The notes below the pieces were generated by a model. That model was not told the origin of the DNA. It searched no databases and saw only the letters and a program-made list of their open reading frames with translations. From assembly GCF_048595755.1 (NCBI RefSeq), contig NZ_CP184360.1:1860001-1924000 (forward strand): a DNA stretch of 64,000 nucleotides. The letters run 5' to 3'. The position numbers and the translations under genes were made by a program. The stretch is from Luteococcus sp048595755. GTDB taxonomy: Bacteria > Actinomycetota > Actinomycetes > Propionibacteriales > Propionibacteriaceae. Below are positions 56,923-64,000 of this stretch, piece after piece (position 1 is the first letter of the stretch; each line of letters starts with the position of its first letter).

Positions 56923-58341
56923 ATGTCGAATCACACAGACCAGGCCGTCGAGACCGTCTCCGGCATGGACAATCCCTATCTGCTGGACCCTGCGAACATC
57001 AAGGAACCGCCGAAGGGGTGGAAGGCCAGTTTCCGCTACTTCGGGCCCGGTCTGATCATGTCGGCGTCCATCGTCGGATCCGGCGAACTCATTGCCACCA
57101 CCGCAGCCGGTGCCAAGGTGGGCTTCGCGCTGTTGTGGCTGGTGATCATCTCCACCTTCGTCAAGGTCGCCATCCAGATCGAACTCGCGAAGTGGACCAT
57201 CGCTACTGGTGAACCGGGTCTTTCCGGTTTCGATCGCGTCCCGCCACGGGTGGCCAAGCGTGGCTTGATCACCTGGCTCTGGCTGCTGATGGCGGTGGCC
57301 AAGATCACCCAGATGGGTGGCGTCGTGGGCGGCACGGCCGCCGCCTTGAGCCTGATCTTCCCCTTCTGGGGTGATCCGCTGGGCACGACCGCCCTGACGG
57401 TGTGGAGCATCGTCGTCGTGGTGGGGAGCATCCTGCTGTTGATCTCCAACCGTTACCGCCTGGTGGAAGGGCTGTCGACGGCGCTCGTGGTCGCCTTCTC
57501 TCTCGGCACGGTGGCCCTTTCGGTGGCGCTCGCCTTCACCGACATCGGTTACACGGGTGCGGACATCGCCAGTGGCCTGAAGCTGGCCTTGCCGGCCATC
57601 GGCGTCGCCGTGGCCATGTTCGGCATCACCGGCGTGGGCTCCGACGAGATCACCTTCTACACCTACTGGTGCGTGGAGAAGGGCTACGCCTCCTACGTGG
57701 GGCCCAATGACGGGTCGCAGGAGTGGGTGGAGCGGGCGCAGGGCTGGATCACCGTGATGAAGCGTGACTCGTGGATCTCCTGGGTGGTCTACACCACCAC
57801 CACGCTGGCCTTCTACATCATGGGAGCGGCGGTGCTGCATCCCCAGGGCCTGCAGCCCGAAGGCAACCAGATGATCACCACCCTGAGCCGGATGTACACC
57901 GATTCGATGGGCCCGGGGGCTCGGTATCTCTTCCTCTGCGCGGCCGTCGCGGCTCTGGCGTCGACGCTATGGTCGGCAATCCCGAGCCATGCGCGACTGT
58001 GGGCCAACTTCGTCGCCAACATCGGTGTCTTCGACTGGGTGGGGGACAGTGAAGGCCGCCTGAAGTGGATCCGCGTCTTCACCGTCTTCCTCCCCGTCGC
58101 GTGGGGCGCCATGTACCTGGTGATCAGCTCGCCGGTGATCATGGTGCAGATCGGTGGCATGGCAACCGGGGTCTTCCTGCTCGCGGTGGTTGCGGGAACC
58201 TGGTACCTGCGCCGGACCGAACTGGACGACAGGCTGTTGGGCTCCAGCGCCTGGTTCGCCTTGTTGGCGATCTCCAGTCTCGCCATCACGATCTTGGGGA
58301 TCTACACGATCCTGCAAGTCTTCGGCCTCACAGTGGGCTGA
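56923..58341 (+). CDS. NRAMP-like (SLC11-fold) transporter in tetrose operon
   Basis: 472 residues, about 11-12 TM; ATG 56923 with GGAGG upstream. TM1 is GPGLIMSASIVGSGELIATT instead of the DPGN metal site. The TM6 region is GITGVGSDEITFYTYWCVEKGY instead of MPH (quoted parts: GVGSDEIT, FYTYWCVEKGY). So it cannot bind divalent metal in the canonical way. It is the only transporter in the operon, placed last and 35 bp after the dehydrogenase. The simplest inference is uptake of the operon's substrate, a tetritol or sugar acid. A role in supplying Zn or Mn to the TIM-barrel and dehydrogenase enzymes is the alternative. Confidence 0.78.
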   Translation: MSNHTDQAVETVSGMDNPYLLDPANIKEPPKGWKASFRYFGPGLIMSASIVGSGELIATTAAGAKVGFALLWLVIISTFVKVAIQIELAKWTIATGEPGLSGFDRVPPRVAKRGLITWLWLLMAVAKITQMGGVVGGTAAALSLIFPFWGDPLGTTALTVWSIVVVVGSILLLISNRYRLVEGLSTALVVAFSLGTVALSVALAFTDIGYTGADIASGLKLALPAIGVAVAMFGITGVGSDEITFYTYWCVEKGYASYVGPNDGSQEWVERAQGWITVMKRDSWISWVVYTTTTLAFYIMGAAVLHPQGLQPEGNQMITTLSRMYTDSMGPGARYLFLCAAVAALASTLWSAIPSHARLWANFVANIGVFDWVGDSEGRLKWIRVFTVFLPVAWGAMYLVISSPVIMVQIGGMATGVFLLAVVAGTWYLRRTELDDRLLGSSAWFALLAISSLAITILGIYTILQVFGLTVG

Positions 58342-58411
58342 TGCGGATTGCCCATGCGGCGATCATCCACAGCACGTCGTGGGAGGGCTGCCCGTCCCCG
58401 ACCACGACGGC

Positions 58412-58448
58412 ACAGGGGTCCGGCACCATCACGGTGCCGGACCCCTGT
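58412..58448. terminator. Bidirectional terminator of the tetrose operon
   Basis: Perfect 16-bp stem ACAGGGGTCCGGCACC with its complement at 58433-58448, ATCAC loop. It separates the operon from the convergent gntR. Confidence 0.85.
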
Positions 58449-58478
58449 CGCTGCGTGCCCGTCCTGCCGCCCTGGCCG

Positions 58479-59186
58479 TCATCCGAGCGTGCGCTCCGCC
58501 ACCTGTGCCAGGTGCTGGGCCATCGCCTGCTCGGCGCCCTCGGCGTCGCCGGCCTTGACCATCTCGAGGATCCGGCGGTGTTCCTCGGTGGCGGTCTGGG
58601 CGTCGGTGGTGTGGTTGGTCACCGACTGGCGCATCCGATGGACGCTGAAGGACAGTGAGTTCACTGCCCGATTGATGTAGCGATTGCCGCAGTGGTCGAG
58701 GATCACCTGGTGGAAGGCCCAGTCCTTCTGGAAGTACTCGTAGACGGGGCGCAGGTTCTCGGGCCCCGCACCCGAGGTGGCCTTGAGCTTCGAGGAGGCC
58801 TCCTGGTGTTCCTCCAAGGCCTTCTCCAGCGCCTTCGTCAGGGCCTCGCCATCACGTTCGACCGCACGCCTGATGGCCCCCGACTCCAGGACCTGTCGTG
58901 CCTCCAGCAGCTCGGCCATCTGTTCGGAGGACATCCGCGGCGCCACCCGATACCCCCGTCGGGGAGCCCGCACCACCAGACCGGTGTGCTCGAGCCTCGC
59001 CAGCGCCTCGCGCACCGGTGTCGGTGAGACGTCCAAGGAACGTGCGAGTCCGTCGATGCTCAGGTTGGAGTCGGGTTCCAGGGAGCCGACGACCAGCATG
59101 TCGAGCAGGACCTGGTGGACCTCGTCGACCACGCCTGCAGTGGTGACCGGGGTCAGGGGCAGGGCGGCGACGGGGTCACTGTGCAT
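58479..59186 (-). CDS. GntR-family (FCD) regulator
   Basis: 235 residues. The winged HTH (residues ~22-85) has LSIDGLARSLDVSPTPVREAL and a GLVVRAPRRGYRV wing. The all-helical FCD effector domain has metal/ligand residues in DWAFHQVILDHCGN, VHRMRQSVT, TATEEHRRIL and AQHLAQVAE. Such proteins sense sugar acids or polyol-derived metabolites and are usually repressors. It is convergent with the tetrose operon; the palindrome at 51041 is the best operator candidate in the window. No copy of that palindrome precedes its own gene. Confidence 0.88.
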   Translation of the reverse strand: MHSDPVAALPLTPVTTAGVVDEVHQVLLDMLVVGSLEPDSNLSIDGLARSLDVSPTPVREALARLEHTGLVVRAPRRGYRVAPRMSSEQMAELLEARQVLESGAIRRAVERDGEALTKALEKALEEHQEASSKLKATSGAGPENLRPVYEYFQKDWAFHQVILDHCGNRYINRAVNSLSFSVHRMRQSVTNHTTDAQTATEEHRRILEMVKAGDAEGAEQAMAQHLAQVAERTLG

Positions 59187-59275
59187 GGGCCCATTCTACG
59201 TGGGCCCGCAGGGGAGGAGCCTTGTTGTCCAACGGTTCGCCCCGCCTCGTCGGGCCATGCCAACCCGCCGGCGGC

Positions 59276-60628
59276 TCAACTCCAGATGCCGCCGGGAGCG
59301 AAGACCTCGTCGACGATCTGGTCATACCATCCGGCCTCGCGCGCCACGTCGAGCACCGTGTAGCGCGAGCGGTAGTACATGGCCTTGGGGAAGGTCTCGC
59401 GAACCTGCTGGGCGGTCAGGCCGATGTCCTCGGGGCGGCTCGGGGCCCCCGCAGCGGCGAGCATGGCCTGGAAGTCGCGCGCGGCCACCAACTGTTCCTG
59501 CAGGCGCTGCCGGGTGCTGGGCCAGCCCTCCTGCAGCCGGGTGAGCCGCTCGGCCAGGCCCTGCGGCGTGACGTACTTGGCCCGGGTCTCCTTCACGGCG
59601 TGGTCGGCCAGCGGGCCGCTGAAGGTGCGGCGGATGTCGGCCTCCACCTGGTCCCAGGCAGCCCACTGGGCGACGGCCTGACCGATGTCGAGGCTTGCCA
59701 GGTCGCGTTCCATGAAGGCCTCGTAGAAGGCGAGCATGGCCAGCGTGCCGATGGCCACCTTGAAACCATGCGACAGCGGGGGCTCGTCGTCGGCCCCCAG
59801 ATGGTCGAGTTCCCAGATGTGGCTGAAGTAGTGCTCGGCGCCAGAAGCGGGGCGGGTGCCGCCATAGACCTGCATCGCCAGACCGGAGAGCACCAGGCCG
59901 TCCACCAGGCCCTCGAAGGCCTCCGGCTCCCCCTGGGCGAGCGCGGTGGGATGCGCCAGTGCATCACGCACGCCGGACTGCACCAGCTTCCAGACATGGT
60001 CGTCCATGGCCTCCACCCCGGCGGCGTCGGCCAGGATCCAGTCGGCCCCACCGGGGATCTTCGCGGCCAGGTCTCCATAGCCGGAGGCCACCATCCACTG
60101 CGGTGCGGCGGCCGTGATGTCGAGGTCGAAGATCACCGCCTGCGGGGCGGTGCAGTTCATGGTGATCTTGACGCCGTTGTCGCTGATGGGGGCACCGGCC
60201 CCGGTGTAGCCGTCCATGCTGGCGGCGGTTCCCACGACGGCATAGCGACGGCCGCTCTGGTGGGCGGCCATCTTCACCAGGTCATTGAGCGTTCCAGCCC
60301 CCACCGCGACGGGCAGCACCGGGCCGTGCTGCCGTTCTGCCTCGGCAAGCGCCTCCCGGATCCGCGCGGCATTGTCCAGCGATGCGTACAGGGTGGGGCG
60401 GGCCGGGAAGACCAGGGGAGTGGCCAGGGTGATGCCAGCGGTCTCCAGGGCGCGGCCGGTTCGCTCACCGGCCACCTGCCAGGTGTTCTCGTCGGCCACC
60501 AGCAGGGCCGCGCTCCCGGGAGCGCAACGGGCCAGCACCGGGCCGCAGTCGTCGAGTACCCCTCGGCCCGTGCTCACCACATCCGTCTGGTCTGCACCTT
60601 CCAGTGCCTGGGCCAGGATGCTGTCCAT
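59276..60628 (-). CDS. Glycerol-1-phosphate-dehydrogenase-like (AraM/EgsA) enzyme
   Basis: 450 residues; ATG 60628 with AGGAG upstream. The iron/zinc-dependent fold has VAVGAGTLNDLVKMAA (NAD site), GTAASMDGYTGAGAP, and metal histidines in GAEHYFSHIWELDH and LSHGFKVAIGTL. AraM-type enzymes reduce dihydroxyacetone phosphate to sn-glycerol-1-phosphate. In the middle of a glucitol-PTS locus it more likely oxidises a PTS-delivered polyol phosphate. The C-terminal ~80 residues are an additional helical region also present in AraM. Confidence 0.83.
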   Translation of the reverse strand: MDSILAQALEGADQTDVVSTGRGVLDDCGPVLARCAPGSAALLVADENTWQVAGERTGRALETAGITLATPLVFPARPTLYASLDNAARIREALAEAERQHGPVLPVAVGAGTLNDLVKMAAHQSGRRYAVVGTAASMDGYTGAGAPISDNGVKITMNCTAPQAVIFDLDITAAAPQWMVASGYGDLAAKIPGGADWILADAAGVEAMDDHVWKLVQSGVRDALAHPTALAQGEPEAFEGLVDGLVLSGLAMQVYGGTRPASGAEHYFSHIWELDHLGADDEPPLSHGFKVAIGTLAMLAFYEAFMERDLASLDIGQAVAQWAAWDQVEADIRRTFSGPLADHAVKETRAKYVTPQGLAERLTRLQEGWPSTRQRLQEQLVAARDFQAMLAAAGAPSRPEDIGLTAQQVRETFPKAMYYRSRYTVLDVAREAGWYDQIVDEVFAPGGIWS

Positions 60629-60720
60629 CGTCGATCCATCTCCTCGCTGAGTCGTCGAGGCGGGCCATGCCGCCCATGCCATCAGGCTAGGTGCCACCCC
60701 GGAGGGCTCGGGGGCGCAGT

Positions 60721-60993
60721 TCAGTCGGCGCTTTGCATCCCGGGGTGCGGATCTGCGGACAGGAACTCGACCATGGCCGCCAGGGCCGCCCCCTCGTCGC
60801 TGCCATCGGCCAGCACGGTCACCTCGTCCCCATGGGCGATGCCCAGGGCCAGCACGTCGAAGACGCTGGCAGCGCTGGCCGAACGGTGGGTGCGCAGGAA
60901 GATCGAACTGTTGAATTGCACAGCGTGGTCACGCAACTGCGTGGCGACGCGGGCATGGACACCCCGGTCCAGCCCGACCCTGACCCTTTCCAT
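60721..60993 (-). CDS. HPr-like phosphocarrier, divergent
   Basis: 90 residues; ATG 60993 (AGAGG eight bases upstream; ATG 60999 is close). His13 in GVHARVATQL is the phosphorylation site, but the usual Pro after the Arg is Val. The Ser46 equivalent is Ser43 in ASVFDVLALG, with the preceding Lys missing. So this is a specialised HPr paralogue, presumably serving the adjacent glucitol PTS. Divergent from the mtlR-type gene with a 180-bp gap. Confidence 0.83.
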   Translation of the reverse strand: MERVRVGLDRGVHARVATQLRDHAVQFNSSIFLRTHRSASAASVFDVLALGIAHGDEVTVLADGSDEGAALAAMVEFLSADPHPGMQSAD

Positions 60994-61173
60994 CCTCATG
61001 GCCTCTCCCTCCACCGCTGATGCTCCCTCATGGCGCGCGCGTGGGGAAGACGGGAGACGGCCGAGGTGCGTCGGAGACTTGCGGACCCCTCCGCAATCGA
61101 GCGGGCGAATGGAAGGGGCAATGCTGGCGCCTGCACGGTTAGGTTTCACAGCATCCACCAACGAAGGGGAGAC

Positions 61174-63081
61174 ATGCAGCGCCCAGCACTGATCCTGCAG
61201 CAACTCGAGACGAGCCTGTCGGCCGCACCCGAGTCGCTGGCGCGTGTGCTGGGTGTGGGCAATCGCACCCTGGCGACCGAGGTGGCCTCCTTGAACACCT
61301 CGCTCGCTCCCGCCGCCCAGGTGCGTCTGATCAACGGCCGCTACCGGCTGCGCGTGGTGAATCCCCTGCAGTACGCGGAGCGTCGGCTCGAAGTGCTCGA
61401 GGTCCCGGAGAACTTCAACGATCCCGAACACCGCCGGGCCTTCATCCTGGCGGACCTGGTCACCATCTACACCACCGTCACCACCGAGATCCTGGCGCGG
61501 CGGATGAATGTGGGCCGCACCACGGTGACGGCCGACCTGGCCCAGTTGCGCCGCACCCTGGAGCCGCAGGGTGTGCGCATCGAGGGCCGGCCCAATGTCG
61601 GGCTGCAGCTGGTGGGGGAGGAGCTGGCCATCCGCATGGCGGTGCTGCGGCACTGCTTCCACGTCGCCTACGGCAACTACCCGCTGGAGCCGGAACTGGA
61701 GGCGGCGCTGACGCGAACCTGCCGCGCCCATGGCCTCGACGAGGCGACCGCGCGGGAGACGGGGCGTTGGCTGGTCGTCCAGCTGGACCGGTGTGATTCC
61801 CGCCACGAGCTGGAGGAACTTCCCGAGGGCTACCAGGAGATCGTCGGCAGTCCGGCACATGCCTTCGCCCGCGAGCTGGCCGAGGCCGTGGCCGAGGTGG
61901 AGGGAATCGTTCTGCCCGAGGCAGAGGTCTTCTACCTGGCCCTGCCCGCCTCGGGGCGGCGAACCACGGTGGGGTCCGACTCGCTGACCGAGGACGAACT
62001 GCCGTCGCAGATCCGCGAGCTCGTCGACGAGATCTTCGCCCGGGTCCAGCAGGTGCTGGAAGTGGACATTCGCCCCAACTCGTTGATGGGGGAGTTCGGC
62101 TCACACCTGCACTTCATGATCAACCGGATGCGTTTCAGCCTGCAGGCCGAGCCGGGCAATGACCTGCACGAGATCAGGGAGCGTTTCCCGCTGGCCCACC
62201 GGATGGCACAGGTGGCCGCCGACGTGGTGCAGGAGCACACCGGCCTTCGCATGGACGAGGTGGAGCTGTCCCTGGCAGCCACCTACTTCCAGGTCTTCCT
62301 GGACGACAACGCCTCACGTCGCAATCGGCCCTTCCGCGTCGGCATCGTCTCGCAGCGGGGCCCGGCCGCCGCCAGCCTGTTGCGCTCGCAGATGTCCAAG
62401 GCGCTGTTGATCGACACCGTCTACACCCAGGTGGCCGATGCCAGCCGGATTGCCGCGGGGGAGTTCGACCTAGTGGTCGCCTCGCCGGGCAGCGAGCTCG
62501 AGCTGCCGATGCCGGTCATCGAGCTGTCGGAATTCTTCGACCCCACCGAGCTGGTCGCCACGCTGCGGACCATGCGCTTCGACGACTTCGGCCCGCTGCC
62601 CATGGACGAGCCGGACGGCTCGATGCTCACCTACCTGCTGGAGGACGATCGGGTGCTGCGGCTGCCTGCCGGATGCACCCATGACCGTGCCGTGGAACTG
62701 CTGTGCGACCACTTGGTGGCCCTGGGGCTGGTCGACGAGCAGTTCCTGCAGGCCATCGCCACCCGGCTCGCCGAACAGGAGCCCGTCCTGATCGGCGACC
62801 GGCTCGCCTTCCCCCACGCCAGCTCGGCCGGGCTGCGCGCCGTGACGTGCGCGCTGGGCACGATCGATGCTGGCGAGGGCAGCGACGGGCTGGATGCGGT
62901 CTTCCTGATGGCCGTGCCGGAGAAGGCCGACTATGACGACCGCATCCTCATCCGCACCTACGAGGAACTCATCGCCCTGGGCACCGATCCCCAACTCATG
63001 ACGCGCCTGGGCGCCGTCACCGACTACCGCTCGCTGCTGGCCGTGCTCGACGCCATGCGCGAGACCAAGCAAGGGAGCTGA
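61174..63081 (+). CDS. PRD-containing PTS regulator (MtlR/GutR type)
   Basis: 635 residues; ATG 61174 with AAGGGGAG upstream. Order: HTH_11-like N-terminal (SLARVLGVGNRTLATEVASL), second HTH/Mga (LARRMNVGRTTVTADLAQL, ~110-128), PRD1 (~190-300), PRD2 (~305-420, GEFGSHLHFMINRMRF), EIIB-like (~425-510, RVGIVSQRGPAAASLLRSQM) and EIIA-2 with His548 (LAFPHAS). A DNA-binding activator whose PRDs are phosphorylated by HPr and the EII enzymes. The gutM and srlA genes directly follow and are probably its targets. Confidence 0.9.
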   Translation: MQRPALILQQLETSLSAAPESLARVLGVGNRTLATEVASLNTSLAPAAQVRLINGRYRLRVVNPLQYAERRLEVLEVPENFNDPEHRRAFILADLVTIYTTVTTEILARRMNVGRTTVTADLAQLRRTLEPQGVRIEGRPNVGLQLVGEELAIRMAVLRHCFHVAYGNYPLEPELEAALTRTCRAHGLDEATARETGRWLVVQLDRCDSRHELEELPEGYQEIVGSPAHAFARELAEAVAEVEGIVLPEAEVFYLALPASGRRTTVGSDSLTEDELPSQIRELVDEIFARVQQVLEVDIRPNSLMGEFGSHLHFMINRMRFSLQAEPGNDLHEIRERFPLAHRMAQVAADVVQEHTGLRMDEVELSLAATYFQVFLDDNASRRNRPFRVGIVSQRGPAAASLLRSQMSKALLIDTVYTQVADASRIAAGEFDLVVASPGSELELPMPVIELSEFFDPTELVATLRTMRFDDFGPLPMDEPDGSMLTYLLEDDRVLRLPAGCTHDRAVELLCDHLVALGLVDEQFLQAIATRLAEQEPVLIGDRLAFPHASSAGLRAVTCALGTIDAGEGSDGLDAVFLMAVPEKADYDDRILIRTYEELIALGTDPQLMTRLGAVTDYRSLLAVLDAMRETKQGS

Positions 63082-63082
63082 C

Positions 63083-63529
63083 ATGTTCTGGCCAATCATC
63101 ATCGGATTCGCCGTCTTCTACATCGTCCAGACGGTGCTGTCCATGCGTCAGACCAAGGACTACGCACGGCACTACGCGCGGATGCGCCGCCAGGGACGCG
63201 TCGCCCTGGGCAAGCAGAAGAACCTGGTGGCCAATGGCGCCATCGTGATGTTCCGCCTGGACGACGACGGCGTGGTGGTCGAGGGCAGGTTGCTCAGCGG
63301 CGTCACGGTCTTCTCGCGCTTTCGGGACTTCACCGCCTACAACGGGCGCCCGCTGGCCGGACTGGACGGCGAGGACTGTCGACAGCTGAACCGCAGCGTC
63401 CGCATCGCCGTCAACAATGCGCGCGACAACTACCTGCTCGCCTCTGAGGGCCTGGTGCCACTGGAGCCCCCGGGCCCGATCAGCAAGCTCCTGTCACGCA
63501 GGAGCCGCACCCAACAGGCATTCGCCTGA
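63083..63529 (+). CDS. gutM: Glucitol operon activator GutM
   Basis: 148 residues, starting 1 bp after the regulator stop. An N-terminal TM helix (FWPIIIGFAVFYIVQTVLSM) and the conserved RMRRQGRVALGKQKNLVANGAIV block are the GutM signature (SrlM). In E. coli it activates the srl operon; the mechanism is not established. The C-terminal ~45 residues are basic (KLLSRRSRTQQ). Cotranscribed with srlA. Confidence 0.9.
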   Translation: MFWPIIIGFAVFYIVQTVLSMRQTKDYARHYARMRRQGRVALGKQKNLVANGAIVMFRLDDDGVVVEGRLLSGVTVFSRFRDFTAYNGRPLAGLDGEDCRQLNRSVRIAVNNARDNYLLASEGLVPLEPPGPISKLLSRRSRTQQAFA

Positions 63530-63565
63530 CCCACCAATCCCCACGTTCGTAGAAAGGAAACGATC

Positions 63566-64000
63566 ATGGACTTCACCGTCCGTGCAGCCGAATGGTTCAT
63601 TGGGCTGTTCCGCGCTGGAGGGGAGACCTTCATCAGCTGGATGACCGGCATCGTGCCGTTGGTCCTGATGCTCCTCATCGCCATGAACTCGCTGATCCAG
63701 ATGATCGGCGAGGACAAGATCAACAAGCTGGCCCGCCGGGCCTCCGGCAACCCGGTCAGCCGCTACCTGGTGCTGCCCTTCCTGGGCATGTTCATGCTTG
63801 CCAACCCGATGGGTTTCACGCTGGGACGTTTCCTGCCGGAGAAGTACAAGCCGAGCTACTACGCCAGCGCCGCCCAGTTCTGCCACACCTCGAGCGGCAT
63901 CTTCCCGCACATCAATGCGGGTGAGCTGTTCATCTGGCTGGGCATCGCGGCCGGCATCGAGAAGCTGGGGCTCAACACCGCCGAGCTGGCCCTGCGCTAC
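63566..64000 (+). CDS. srlA: PTS glucitol/sorbitol transporter EIIC component, cut by window edge
   Basis: First 145 codons, beginning at ATG 63566 (GAAAGGAAA upstream). MDFTVRAAEWFIGLFRAGG, GIVPLVLMLLIAMNSLIQMIG, and LPFLGMFMLANPMGFTLGRF with CHTSSGIFPHINAGELF match the EIIC2 subunit SrlA/GutA. The rest of the PTS (SrlE, SrlB) presumably follows beyond 64000. Confidence 0.92.
   Translation, partial: MDFTVRAAEWFIGLFRAGGETFISWMTGIVPLVLMLLIAMNSLIQMIGEDKINKLARRASGNPVSRYLVLPFLGMFMLANPMGFTLGRFLPEKYKPSYYASAAQFCHTSSGIFPHINAGELFIWLGIAAGIEKLGLNTAELALRY

Noticed and set aside
58479..59186. Assuming GntR controls only the glucitol PTS genes
   Set aside because: Its position as the last gene of the minus-strand run allows this, but that locus has its own PRD regulator and the palindrome is at the tetrose operon.

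Overview
This is 64 kb of a high-GC actinobacterial chromosome. The gene set (heme A synthase ctaA, FCD-type GntR and small-multidrug-resistance pairs, choline-to-betaine genes, a glucitol PTS locus, a tetrose-phosphate pathway, many GTG starts and tight ATGA/GTGA overlaps) fits a Propionibacteriaceae-like organism, possibly near Luteococcus. That placement is inference only. Coding density is high, with about 67 genes or gene fragments. I saw no rRNA, tRNA or CRISPR array.

Region 1 (1-17.9 kb) holds an aldo/keto reductase cut by the left edge, a LysR-type ligand-binding protein paired with a DUF5997 protein, and an iron cluster. The iron cluster has an iron-box-controlled unknown protein, a Cys-rich DUF1540 protein, feoA-feoB plus a NifU-like gene, and a divergent NRAMP-like transporter. 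After it come a ThDP enzyme, a PfpI-like protein, pcp, and a locus where an AraC-type regulator and a CoA-transferase are both cut at one point near 11,340. The rest is mostly single housekeeping or unknown genes, including a DASS transporter that lacks a central block, and ddh.

Region 2 (18.0-21.4 kb) looks like a decayed mobile island. It contains a DUF664 gene with a replaced 5' end, a frameshifted secreted-peptide-like gene, a C2H2 zinc-finger microprotein, a two-TM microprotein, strong hairpins and a truncated FtsK/TraB-type ATPase read into a GNAT gene.

Region 3 (21.5-31.9 kb) has an SMR efflux pair, then a TetR regulator with a double palindromic operator facing betB-betA-betT (choline uptake and oxidation to glycine betaine). 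A siderophore-interacting protein under an iron box and an IS110-family insertion sequence with a candidate bridge RNA follow.

Region 4 (32-48.8 kb) carries ilvD, ctaA, a FUSC protein, an SDR, a secreted FG-GAP protein, a coupled NCS1 permease/cysteine hydrolase pair, a secreted endonuclease/phosphatase, a phosphoribosyltransferase, a GNAT enzyme, an MFS transporter, a beta-CASP nuclease-like protein, and a gpsA-like/HAD phosphatase pair.

Region 5 (48.9-64 kb) is the most distinctive. Transketolase is followed by a seven-gene operon: a DhaKL-type kinase, RpiB, a TpiA2-like isomerase, two xylose-isomerase-fold proteins, a zinc polyol dehydrogenase and a second NRAMP-like transporter. It is preceded by a perfect 22-bp palindrome that is a plausible site for the GntR regulator at the operon's far end. 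Known chemistry predicts L-erythrulose -> L-erythrulose-1-P -> D-erythrulose-4-P -> D-erythrose-4-P, drained by transketolase. The feeding substrate and the uptake role of the NRAMP-fold protein appear undescribed. A glucitol-type PTS locus follows (HPr-like protein, glycerol-1-phosphate-dehydrogenase-like enzyme, MtlR-type regulator, gutM, srlA), cut by the right edge.
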